This document shows, piece by piece, positions 21,585 through 28,829 of a stretch of DNA of 33,151 nt (the stretch's first letter is position 1; each line of letters opens with the position of its first letter). The stretch is from JALHOQ01 sp038144835 (GTDB taxonomy: Bacteria > Bdellovibrionota > Bdellovibrionia > Bdellovibrionales > UBA1609), in contig JAYQON010000018.1 of the NCBI GenBank assembly GCA_038144835.1, positions 1 to 33,151 on the forward strand, read 5' to 3'. The notes beneath the pieces were generated by a model. The model saw nothing but the letters and a program-made list of their open reading frames with translations. It had not been told where the DNA came from and made no database searches. A program made the translations under genes and the position numbers.

Positions 21585-21959
21585 ATGCGAAAAAAAGACG
21601 GTGACACCTCAATAGATGATTTGAAACGTATGGTTCGTGTTTTTTGCGAGGAGAGACAGTGGGACCCCTACCATAGTCCAAAAGATGTGGCCATAGGTCT
21701 GGTGACTGAAGCAAGCGAACTGCTAGAAATTTTTCGCTTTGTTAATGAAAGGGATTTGCCGAAAGTTATGGAAAAGCCGGATCAACGTCAACGGATGGCT
21801 GATGAACTTGCAGATAGCCTTTATTTCATTCTTCGTTTTGCGCAATTATATAACTTTGATTTAACCACTTGCATGCAAGAAAAAATGCTGAAGAACGCAG
21901 TAAAATATCCCGTAACGAAACAACTCACCAATGGTCCCGCAAAGCCCGCCAATAGCTAA
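21585..21959 (+). CDS. MazG-like nucleotide pyrophosphohydrolase
   Basis: The 124-residue protein is a single-domain MazG/DCTPP1-type enzyme. The metal site is formed by EASELLE (the Glu pair) and the second motif DELADSLYF (Glu and Asp), followed by the closing KNAVKYPV. Members hydrolyse non-canonical or excess dNTPs to dNMP and pyrophosphate in the cytoplasm. The gene is divergent from the FecR gene, and its last 35 bases overlap the convergent gloB gene. The ATG at 21585 has no strong ribosome-binding site, so the start is a little uncertain. Confidence 0.85.
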   Translation: MRKKDGDTSIDDLKRMVRVFCEERQWDPYHSPKDVAIGLVTEASELLEIFRFVNERDLPKVMEKPDQRQRMADELADSLYFILRFAQLYNFDLTTCMQEKMLKNAVKYPVTKQLTNGPAKPANS

Positions 21960-22647
21960 ACTCTTCGACTGATCTGGCGCTTAAAAATGGGTTTATCGTT
22001 AGTTCATCTGCGAGCAGCGTAGGGGAGCTGGGTTGCCCGCAATCGATTTTTTTTTGCACTTGGTTGTAAAAATGTTTTAGTGCGGCAGTGGGTGCGGCTT
22101 TATGGGTTTTCACAAACTCCAGATTGCGGAGAGTATATTCATGACCGAAATAAATTTTTGTTGATGGCGGCAAGGCTTTAATTTTGGCCAAGCTAGAATA
22201 CATCATTTCGGCCGTGCCTTCGAATAATCGACCGCACCCGCCGGAAAATAAAGTGTCTCCAACAAATAAGCTTTCATTGCTCGGAAAATAAAATGCGATC
22301 TGACCTAAAGTGTGACCCGGAACCTCCAGAACTCGCAAAGATTCACCCAGCAATTCGATATCTACACCTTCATCGAGCGGTTGAGTCTTAACTGGCAGAC
22401 GTTTCATGTCATAACGGGAGCCGTACACCACGCAGTTGTATCGATTGACTAACGATGCGACTCCGTTGACGTGATCTGCATGGTGATGGGTGCATAAAAT
22501 CGCAATCAGTTTTAATTGCCGCTCGTCTAAGAAATTTTCTACTGGCTTAGCATCGCCAGGATCCACCACAACGCTCTGATTATTGGAGTTGGCAATGACA
22601 TAAACAAAATTATCTTTAAGGACGTTGAGCGTGTAAATTTTGAGCAT
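21925..22647 (-). CDS. gloB: Hydroxyacylglutathione hydrolase-like (glyoxalase II)
   Basis: The 240-residue protein is a metallo-beta-lactamase-fold hydrolase of the GloB group. The metal ligands are in THHHADH (53-59), the later EVPGHT and FGHEYT, and GDTLFSGGCGRLFEGT is diagnostic. It hydrolyses S-D-lactoylglutathione in methylglyoxal detoxification. A TTG two codons upstream would lengthen it to 242 residues; ATG 22647 is preferred because the family begins MLKIYTLN. It overlaps the pdxJ stop by 32 bases, so translation is coupled, and it overlaps the MazG gene tail by 35 bases on the opposite strand. No glutathione-synthesis gene is visible here. Confidence 0.9.
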   Translation of the reverse strand: MLKIYTLNVLKDNFVYVIANSNNQSVVVDPGDAKPVENFLDERQLKLIAILCTHHHADHVNGVASLVNRYNCVVYGSRYDMKRLPVKTQPLDEGVDIELLGESLRVLEVPGHTLGQIAFYFPSNESLFVGDTLFSGGCGRLFEGTAEMMYSSLAKIKALPPSTKIYFGHEYTLRNLEFVKTHKAAPTAALKHFYNQVQKKIDCGQPSSPTLLADELTINPFLSARSVEEFSYWRALRDHW

Positions 22648-23398
22648 TGGCAAGGATCTGCAAATAATTTTTGACTGTTGTTTCTAAGCCTTGTTCGAGT
22701 GCTTCACTAATGAGTGCATGGCCGATAGATACCTCGCAAATTGAGGGAATCTTTTGAATTAAATAGCCAAGATTTTTTTGATTGAGATCATGGCCGGCAT
22801 TAACACCAATGCCGCAGTCCTCAGCCCTCTTTGCTATATGTGCATACGCAGCAACTGTGGCTTCACTTTGATCACTGTCGAAGTCATCGGCAAATTTTTC
22901 AGTATAAAGCTCGATTCGGTCAGGTTGCAAACGCTGTAAAGCTTTTAAGTCTTCGTCATTGAAGGAAAAAGGGCTTAAAAAAAGAGAGACACGTGCTCCC
23001 GAACTTTTTATGCGCGCAATTGCGGAGGCCAAAAAAGTCTCGTTGGATCGCAGATTCCAACCTGCGTTTGACGTCAGTGCTTCCGGAGGGTCTGGAACCA
23101 AGGTGGCCTGATCGGGGTGCACATCTTCTATCAGTTTGAGAAAGTCGGGGCTTGGATAACCTTCGATATTGAACTCGACTGGGCCGGCAGACGTCGCCGG
23201 AGAGTTACGAACCAAAGCGCTCAATGCATGTACATCGTGTGGTCGAATGTGCCGACCATCGGGGCGGGGGTGAACCGTCAGGCCATGTGCTCCATAGAGC
23301 AAAATTTTAGTCGAGAGAGCTTCAACATCGGGAATGTTTTTTCCGCGCGAATTACGTAGAGTGGCTAATTTGTTCACATTGACGCTAAGGAGAGTCAT
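22616..23398 (-). CDS. pdxJ: Pyridoxine 5'-phosphate synthase
   Basis: The 260-residue protein matches PdxJ throughout: VNVNKLATLRNSRG at the start, GLTVHPRPDGRHI (39-51), FNIEGYP, GVNAGHDLNQKN and EVSIGHALISEAL. It joins 1-deoxy-D-xylulose 5-phosphate and 3-amino-2-oxopropyl phosphate to form pyridoxine 5'-phosphate, the last step of the DXP-dependent vitamin B6 pathway. It is upstream of and overlaps gloB. Only 34 bases separate its start from the divergent SixA-like gene, so the promoters of the two must overlap. Confidence 0.95.
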   Translation of the reverse strand: MTLLSVNVNKLATLRNSRGKNIPDVEALSTKILLYGAHGLTVHPRPDGRHIRPHDVHALSALVRNSPATSAGPVEFNIEGYPSPDFLKLIEDVHPDQATLVPDPPEALTSNAGWNLRSNETFLASAIARIKSSGARVSLFLSPFSFNDEDLKALQRLQPDRIELYTEKFADDFDSDQSEATVAAYAHIAKRAEDCGIGVNAGHDLNQKNLGYLIQKIPSICEVSIGHALISEALEQGLETTVKNYLQILANAQNLHAQRP

Positions 23399-23432
23399 AG
23401 CCGAAGCTATAACATATTAGGGGAGAAAAGGA

Positions 23433-23942
23433 ATGACCAAAACTTTAGTAATGGCTCGTCACGGTCACCGTGATACGACCCGACGAGAGTTGGATAATGG
23501 TTTGGACTCTAAAGGTCGTGATCAGGCTAAGGCCATTCGTCATTTTTTTATGGAGCGCTTTGAGGGTGTTGTTGATTTTAGCAAAGTCAGGTTAGTTTCG
23601 AGCCCCAAATTGCGCTGCTTGGAAACCTTGAAGCCTCTGTCTAAGGCTCTTGGTGTAGGTGTTGAGGCACATGCTCTGCTGGATGAGCAATTTGATGGGG
23701 AATCGACAACGGATTTTGCGAAGCGTGTACGTCGGTTCTTAGATGAGTGGCAAAATTCAAATCAAGTTTTGACGGTTTTGTGTGGGCATGGCGACTGGAT
23801 TCCCTTGGCGTCAAATCAGCTTGTAGGTTTGCGTCAAGAATCTAAAAAGGGGAGTTGGTTGGAGCTGGAAGGTAATAAAAGCGGGCGCGCGATTCTGAAG
23901 TGGTATATTCCAACATTTAAGCCCTTTTATTCGCAAAATTAA
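23433..23942 (+). CDS. SixA-like histidine phosphatase
   Basis: The 169-residue protein has the RHG signature (MARHGH, His10) of the histidine phosphatase superfamily, and the second core His in LCGHGDW. Its small size and lack of other domains are typical of SixA, which dephosphorylates histidine phosphotransfer domains of hybrid kinases; metabolite phosphatases of the same fold cannot be excluded. The start has a strong GGGGAGAAAAGG site. It lies just upstream of the phoU-phoB-phoR operon in the same direction, with 143 bases between, which makes a role in phosphate or phosphorelay control possible. An Hpt protein exists at the other end of the window. Confidence 0.78.
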   Translation: MTKTLVMARHGHRDTTRRELDNGLDSKGRDQAKAIRHFFMERFEGVVDFSKVRLVSSPKLRCLETLKPLSKALGVGVEAHALLDEQFDGESTTDFAKRVRRFLDEWQNSNQVLTVLCGHGDWIPLASNQLVGLRQESKKGSWLELEGNKSGRAILKWYIPTFKPFYSQN

Positions 23943-24085
23943 CACAATATTGACCTAAAGCAGGATTGCTAGGACTAAAGTTAGTTGCTACAACCTCAGG
24001 CGTGAAGCAATCTTTGGAAGCTATAAAAAATCGTTTTATTTCCCCTCCGTCGCCGCATTACAATGATGCTTCTGAGGGGGACGTC

Positions 24086-24760
24086 ATGGTTCGTCATATT
24101 GATTCGGAATTGCAAGCTTTAAAAGATTTGGCACTACAGATGGGGGGCTCGGTCGAAAAAGCCCTGGAAAATGCTTGTAAATCAATTTGTGCAAATGACT
24201 CCGAGGCCAACGAGGCTGTTAGAAAGTACGAAGCCCGAATTAACGATCTGCAGATTCTGATCGACGAATCTTGTGTGAATGTTTTGGCCAAGCAAGCGCC
24301 AGTTGCTAAAGATCTAAGGTTGGTGATTGCAATCACCAAAATCAACACTGACCTTGAGCGAATGGGGGATCAATGCGTCAATATCGTTCATAGTGGATCA
24401 GATATACTTCGCTCTTGGCCTCAAATTCAAATTCCAGTGCAAATCTCTGACATGATCGAAGAAGTGAAAAGCATGATCCGTTCTGTCTTGGATGCTTTTG
24501 CGCGTAGAGATGTAGAGCTTTCGCAAGCCGTTTTAGCTCAAGATGATCTTGTAGATGAACTCAAAGATTCTTTAGTACGTGAGATGAAAGTTAAGATGAA
24601 AAGTGAGCCCAACAACATTGAGCTCTATCTGGCTTTTATTATGATTGCGAAGAACCTCGAGAGGATTGCGGATCACGCGACCAATATAGCGGAAGAAGTG
24701 ATTTACCTCGCAACCGGGAATGATGTTCGACATGGGCACTCCGTCACAGCAAACTCCTAA
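24086..24760 (+). CDS. phoU: PhoU phosphate-signalling regulator
   Basis: The start is ATG 24086, with GAGGGGG seven bases upstream; the frame opens at 23966 but without a ribosome-binding site. The 224-residue helical protein shows the two PhoU repeats: APVAKDLRLVIAITKINTDLERMGD in the first half and AKNLERIADHATNIAEEVIYL near the end, both with the (E/D)xxxD metal/cluster pattern. PhoU restrains PhoR and the Pst transporter when phosphate is plentiful. It is the first gene of a phoU-phoB-phoR operon; its tail overlaps the phoB start. No pstSCAB genes lie in the window. Confidence 0.93.
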   Translation: MVRHIDSELQALKDLALQMGGSVEKALENACKSICANDSEANEAVRKYEARINDLQILIDESCVNVLAKQAPVAKDLRLVIAITKINTDLERMGDQCVNIVHSGSDILRSWPQIQIPVQISDMIEEVKSMIRSVLDAFARRDVELSQAVLAQDDLVDELKDSLVREMKVKMKSEPNNIELYLAFIMIAKNLERIADHATNIAEEVIYLATGNDVRHGHSVTANS

Positions 24761-25481
24761 TCAAAGCACGGATCAAAATTATAAAAGACGAGTCCTTGTC
24801 GTCGAAGATGAACTTGCAATCAGGCAGCTTATTGCTTTGCATTTGGACCGAGAGGGTTTTGTTGTTGACGAAGTTGGCGATGGTGCAATGGCTCGCGATC
24901 TCCTAGAATCTCGTGCGTATGATCTTTTGATCTTGGATTGGATGGTACCATCAGTAAGTGGTCTGGAGTTGACTCACTGGTTGCGCAAAAATAGCGCTTT
25001 GGCGCAAATACCTATTTTGTTTGTGACGGCCAGAACTGAGCCTGAATACGTGGCAGCAGGACTGGATGCGGGTGCTGATGACTATATAACCAAGCCTTTT
25101 GATACGATCGTGCTTATGGCTCGAGTGCACGCATTACTTCGGCGCCATCAATGGCTAAGGGAACGTTTGAAAGGAGCGCAAAGTCAGGTTGTTGTCGGTG
25201 AATTGGCCTTGGATAACCAAACTTTTGATGTTCAACTGGCCGGTAAAAAATTGGATCTTACTCGTTCAGAGTTTCGTTTGCTTGAAACGTTAATGCTGCA
25301 TCAAGGAAAGGTTTTGTCGCGCGAAGCGCTGATTGAGCAGATTCAAGGAGAGGGAGTCAATGTGATTGGTCGCACGATTGACACCCATGTATTTGGGCTG
25401 CGCAAAAAACTTGGCGATTGGTCCGAGATGATCGAAACTATCCGCGGTGTTGGTTACCGTGTGCGCATAACTCCCAAATGA
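24720..25481 (+). CDS. phoB: PhoB-like response regulator (OmpR family)
   Basis: A receiver domain (about 22-140) with phospho-acceptor Asp73 (LLILDWMVP), Thr103 (FVTAR) and Lys125 (ITKPF) is followed by an OmpR-type winged helix (about 160-253, ending GVGYRVRITPK). In PhoB this binds Pho boxes and activates phosphate-starvation genes. It begins inside phoU (about 41 bases overlap) at one of two neighbouring ATGs (24720, 24723), so translation is probably coupled. Its stop overlaps the phoR ATG. The identification as PhoB rather than another OmpR regulator rests on the phoU-phoR neighbours. No clear Pho box was found upstream of phoU. Confidence 0.88.
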   Translation: MMFDMGTPSQQTPNQSTDQNYKRRVLVVEDELAIRQLIALHLDREGFVVDEVGDGAMARDLLESRAYDLLILDWMVPSVSGLELTHWLRKNSALAQIPILFVTARTEPEYVAAGLDAGADDYITKPFDTIVLMARVHALLRRHQWLRERLKGAQSQVVVGELALDNQTFDVQLAGKKLDLTRSEFRLLETLMLHQGKVLSREALIEQIQGEGVNVIGRTIDTHVFGLRKKLGDWSEMIETIRGVGYRVRITPK

Positions 25482-26899
25482 GAATCTGTTTTCCACGCCG
25501 ACTGTACCGATGGTTTTTTACCCAGCTGTTTCTATTTTATCTAATTGGATTTATTGTTTTAGGTTTTGGGTTTTTATTTTGGAGTGAAACGCGTGGTCTA
25601 GATGATGAGGTTTTGCGTGTTTCACGTGAGTCTATTTTCCTTTCTCTGATTTTTGCATTCATATTTTCTGCAATCTTGTCTCTTTGGCTAGTCTACCGGA
25701 TCGTCGAACCTCTAGGGCGATTGATCGATAAAACTCGTCGACTGAGGGATTTACCTCTGGTGGATGAGGAAGTTGAGCCCGAAGCTCTCACTTTTGACGA
25801 GCCAGGTGAATGGTTTGAGTTGGAAAGTGCTGTCAATAAACTTGGCAGAGATCTTCGTCAAAAAACCATTCGCTTATCCAGAGAAAAAACTGAGCTTAGA
25901 ACCATAATGTCTGCTGTTTCAGAAGCTGTGTTGGCCATTGATAGTGAACGCCGAGTTTTATTTTTTAATTCACATTTTGCTTTTTTATTTAATGTTCGCC
26001 AGCCGTCGACTGATGCACGTATGGCAGAAATTTTGCGTAGTCCCGATGTGAGTGAAGTGTATGACCATGTGCTAGCGACTGGGGTTTCTCGGCGGCATGA
26101 AGTTCAACTCGCCCTTCCCGGGGAGCGTGCCAATCGTTACTTTCAATTGTCTGTGGCACCCCTCAAAAAAAAGCATAACCAGGAAGTATATGGGGTTGTT
26201 GGCATCTTTTATGACATTACCGAACTGAAAAAAGCCGAGAAAATTCGCATTGATTTTGTCGGCAACGTATCTCATGAATTACGCACCCCGTTAACCACGA
26301 TTCACGGATATCTTCAGACACTTACAGCTGATTTCGATAACGGTCGATTGAATCAAGTAGGCCAATTCTTGCAAGTGATCACGCAGAATGTTTCACGCAT
26401 GAAAAATCTGGTTGAGGATCTTTTGGATCTCTCGGCCCTTGAAGCTGGCAAAGAGCTTCGTCTTGAGAGAGTTTCTGTGCGCGACGTGACTGAATCAGTT
26501 TTGAGACTAGTCAATACCTATGGACATAAAATTCATTTGTCCTATGATTTTGATGAATTAATGGCAGATGGAAAGCGACTTGAGCAAGTTCTCCGAAATT
26601 TACTAGAAAATGCAGTGCGTTATGTGCCTGAGGGGAGCAACATTTATATTCAGTGGACTTTGAATGGCATGAGTTATGAGCTTCGTGTGCGCGATGACGG
26701 ACCCGGGATTGCACAGGAGCATCAGGCGCGCCTGTTTGAGCGCTTTTATCGTGTTGACGAAAGCCGTTCTCGAGCTGTGGGAGGGACGGGAATCGGTTTG
26801 TCTTTGGTGAAGCACATTGTGCAAAGGCATGGCGGTCGAGTGCGAGTACAAAGTCAACCAGGACAGGGAGCTGAATTTATTTGCGAATTTCCCGCGTGA
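25478..26899 (+). CDS. phoR: PhoR-like sensor histidine kinase
   Basis: The ATG at 25478 overlaps the phoB stop (ATGA), so this start is preferred over the frame opening at 25418. The 473-residue kinase has two transmembrane helices (13-35 and 53-73), a HAMP-like segment, a PAS domain (about 138-250), HisKA with phospho-His266 (NVSHELRTPLTTIHG), and HATPase_c with NLLENAVRYVP (N box), RDDGPGIA (G1), FERFYRVDESRSR (F box) and GGTGIGLSL (G2). This is the PhoR layout. Its short periplasmic loop (about 17 residues) fits signalling through PhoU/Pst rather than direct ligand binding. The next gene is convergent, 15 bases away. Confidence 0.92.
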   Translation: MRICFPRRLYRWFFTQLFLFYLIGFIVLGFGFLFWSETRGLDDEVLRVSRESIFLSLIFAFIFSAILSLWLVYRIVEPLGRLIDKTRRLRDLPLVDEEVEPEALTFDEPGEWFELESAVNKLGRDLRQKTIRLSREKTELRTIMSAVSEAVLAIDSERRVLFFNSHFAFLFNVRQPSTDARMAEILRSPDVSEVYDHVLATGVSRRHEVQLALPGERANRYFQLSVAPLKKKHNQEVYGVVGIFYDITELKKAEKIRIDFVGNVSHELRTPLTTIHGYLQTLTADFDNGRLNQVGQFLQVITQNVSRMKNLVEDLLDLSALEAGKELRLERVSVRDVTESVLRLVNTYGHKIHLSYDFDELMADGKRLEQVLRNLLENAVRYVPEGSNIYIQWTLNGMSYELRVRDDGPGIAQEHQARLFERFYRVDESRSRAVGGTGIGLSLVKHIVQRHGGRVRVQSQPGQGAEFICEFPA

Positions 26900-26914
26900 T
26901 GAGTTCAGTCGCTC

Positions 26915-27175
26915 TTAGCCCTGGCGGCGGCGTTTGCTTGAATTCAGTACGGGGTTTTTAGGAAAACAGCCGGTGTTTTGGTAAGTTTCGAGCATCTTCC
27001 TGAGAAGAGGCTGACAGCTTCCGCCGCAAGCTCCAACTCCAGCCCGGGTAGCGTCAAAAATTTTCCCCAAGGTAGAGCAGCCCCGTTCGATTGCACCCTC
27101 GATTTCGGCTTGTGACACCGAGTTGCAAAGACAGATAAAACGCTTTTTTTTATCCTTTTTTTGAATTGCTGACAT
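26915..27175 (-). CDS. BFD-like [2Fe-2S] ferredoxin
   Basis: The start at ATG 27175 gives 86 residues; the longer frame (to 27298) is over the DHH gene and does not look like protein. The BFD pattern is present: C15-x-C17 (FICLCNSVS), a helical stretch, then C50-x-x-x-C54 in GACGGSCQPLL. Standard BFD domains have CxC and CxxC; here the second pair has one extra residue. The domain binds one [2Fe-2S] cluster and in bacterioferritin-associated ferredoxin delivers electrons for iron release. No bacterioferritin gene is near. The gene overlaps the 3' end of the DHH gene by 26 bases and is likely co-transcribed with it. Confidence 0.72.
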   Translation of the reverse strand: MSAIQKKDKKKRFICLCNSVSQAEIEGAIERGCSTLGKIFDATRAGVGACGGSCQPLLRKMLETYQNTGCFPKNPVLNSSKRRRQG

Positions 27176-28184
27176 CCGTTGAGTCCAAGCGATGAAGAAG
27201 CAATTGAACGACCTTTCCTTTGATATTTTCGTATTCACCAAGAATGTAGGCACCGGCAGCAAACATATGTCCACCACCTTGAAAGGCCTCCGCGACACCT
27301 AAAACTTCAAGACGGCCTTTGCTACGTAAAGAAAGTTTATATTCATTTTTTGCATCTTCCCGGAAGAGTGCGGCCGCTTGTAGGCTTGTGACATTCATGA
27401 GCATATCAATGACATCGCGAGAATCATCCATGTCTAAACTGTGACTCAGAAGATCGGCCGCGTGTAACTTGAGGACCGCCACTTGCCCTTGTCCATAGTA
27501 TTCTATCTGTCCTAAAACTTTCGATAGAAAAGCGACTTTCTCGATAGTGTGGGTTGAGAAAAGGTGGCGGTGAATCTCCTCGGCATTGTTGATGTGCATG
27601 AGCAGTTCCGCCGCGATGAGATGCGAATTGACGGAATTTTTGACGAATTTGAAAAGCTGGGTGTCAAAGCTAATACTCGTGTAGAGAGCTTGTGCTATTT
27701 TTTCATCGAAGCGAATTCCCAGAGCTTTGAGTATGAAATACGAAATTTCTCCAGTGCTTGCTGCCCGCGTTTCAATAAAAGAACCAGCCGTTGGTTCAGG
27801 GCCTTGATTGAGTACTGGATGGTGGTCCACAAAAAGAATTTCGCGACAATGGTTTTGCAGGGAAGAAAATAAAGGTTCCACCAGACGACGGTCATTAGTA
27901 TCGAAAATTAATGCTAAATCTGTCGGTTCTAGGGGGGTATGCGGACCATCAAGAGTCTCAAGGTGCTTCTCAGTTTCCAAAAAACTATATTTTTTGGGTA
28001 CCTGATCTACTAAAAGTACGCGTACGTTTTTCCCTGATTTTCGCAACCCATGATACAATGCAAGTAGGGCTCCTAGGCCATCTCCATCGCATTGTTTGTG
28101 GGTGGTTAGGCAGAGGCTCGTAGCGTTTTTTATACGACGCACGAGAGAATCGACATTTAGGACTGAGAGACTCGGAATCGCCAT
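27150..28184 (-). CDS. DHH-family phosphoesterase (NrnA-like)
   Basis: The start preferred is ATG 28184, giving 344 residues. The open frame runs to 28337 but the extra part overlaps the greA start and is not protein-like. The DHH motifs are present: CDGDGLGALLAL (about 32-43), DTND, VDHHP and the DHHA1 GGGHMFAAGA near the end. NrnA enzymes degrade nano-RNA (2-5 nt) and dephosphorylate pAp; other DHH-DHHA1 members cleave c-di-AMP or single-stranded DNA. The length fits NrnA. It overlaps the ferredoxin gene by 26 bases. No clear ribosome-binding site precedes 28184. Confidence 0.85.
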   Translation of the reverse strand: MAIPSLSVLNVDSLVRRIKNATSLCLTTHKQCDGDGLGALLALYHGLRKSGKNVRVLLVDQVPKKYSFLETEKHLETLDGPHTPLEPTDLALIFDTNDRRLVEPLFSSLQNHCREILFVDHHPVLNQGPEPTAGSFIETRAASTGEISYFILKALGIRFDEKIAQALYTSISFDTQLFKFVKNSVNSHLIAAELLMHINNAEEIHRHLFSTHTIEKVAFLSKVLGQIEYYGQGQVAVLKLHAADLLSHSLDMDDSRDVIDMLMNVTSLQAAALFREDAKNEYKLSLRSKGRLEVLGVAEAFQGGGHMFAAGAYILGEYENIKGKVVQLLLHRLDSTDVSNSKKG

Positions 28185-28296
28185 AATCTGAGTGTATTTT
28201 ACTTGGCCAATGACTGCGAAGCCCCAAAAAATGTTTTGTTTGACTGCGTCAATCGTTACGCGGATACTGTCGCCTTTGTTTTGAGGGAGAGTACCC

Positions 28297-28773
28297 ATGT
28301 CCGACCGCCAACCTATGACTGTAGCTGGTAAGGCCAAGCTCGAATCTGAGCTGAAGAACTTAATTCATATTGAACGTCCAAACGTTATTAAAGCCATTGA
28401 AGAGGCTCGTGGGCATGGTGATATCAGTGAAAATGCCGACTATGATGCTGCCAAGGATCGTCAGGCTATGATTGAGGGGCGTATTGCCGAAATACAGGCT
28501 AAACTGGCCAATGCTGAGGTAGTTGATACGGCCAGCCTGAAGTCGAGCACCATTATTTTTGGCGCAACGGTGGAACTTCAGGACTGTGAAAGCCAAGAAG
28601 AAGTCACATACCAAATCGTTGGCGAAGATGAATCCGATGTAAAAGGTGGGAAAATCTCCGTGTTTTCTCCAATTGCAAGAAGTTTGATCGGCAAGAAAAA
28701 AGGCGACATTATTGAATTCAAAAGCCCTAAGGGTGAAAAAGAATTCGAAGTCTTGAATTTCTACTTTCGATAA
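28297..28773 (+). CDS. greA: Transcription elongation factor GreA
   Basis: The 158-residue protein matches GreA. The N-terminal coiled coil has the tip motif GDISENADYDAAKDRQ, with the Asp/Glu that reach the RNA polymerase active site, and EGRIAEIQAKL follows. The C-terminal domain has VTYQIVGEDESD and the SPIARSLIGKKKGD motif. GreA induces RNA cleavage by backtracked RNA polymerase. ATG 28297 has GAGGGAGA upstream. It is divergent from the DHH gene and 56 bases upstream of the AsmA-like gene, with a hairpin in between. Confidence 0.96.
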   Translation: MSDRQPMTVAGKAKLESELKNLIHIERPNVIKAIEEARGHGDISENADYDAAKDRQAMIEGRIAEIQAKLANAEVVDTASLKSSTIIFGATVELQDCESQEEVTYQIVGEDESDVKGGKISVFSPIARSLIGKKKGDIIEFKSPKGEKEFEVLNFYFR

Positions 28774-28794
28774 TAATTGGGGATTCCGGCCGAT

Positions 28795-28822
28795 GGACCC
28801 CATGACTAAAGGAAAGGGGTCC
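28795..28822 (+). promoter_or_regulatory. Hairpin next to the start of the AsmA-like gene
   Basis: GGACCCC (28795-28801) pairs with GGGGTCC (28816-28822) around a 14-base loop. The 3' arm contains the best Shine-Dalgarno match (AGGGG, about 10 bases before the ATG at 28830), so the stem would hide it. It could tune translation, or act as a weak terminator after greA, though no T-run follows. Confidence 0.4.
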
Positions 28823-28829
28823 CGCGGAG

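Noticed and set aside
23943..24085. Pho box upstream of phoU
   Set aside because: No pair of CTGTCAT-like half-sites at 11-bp spacing could be found.
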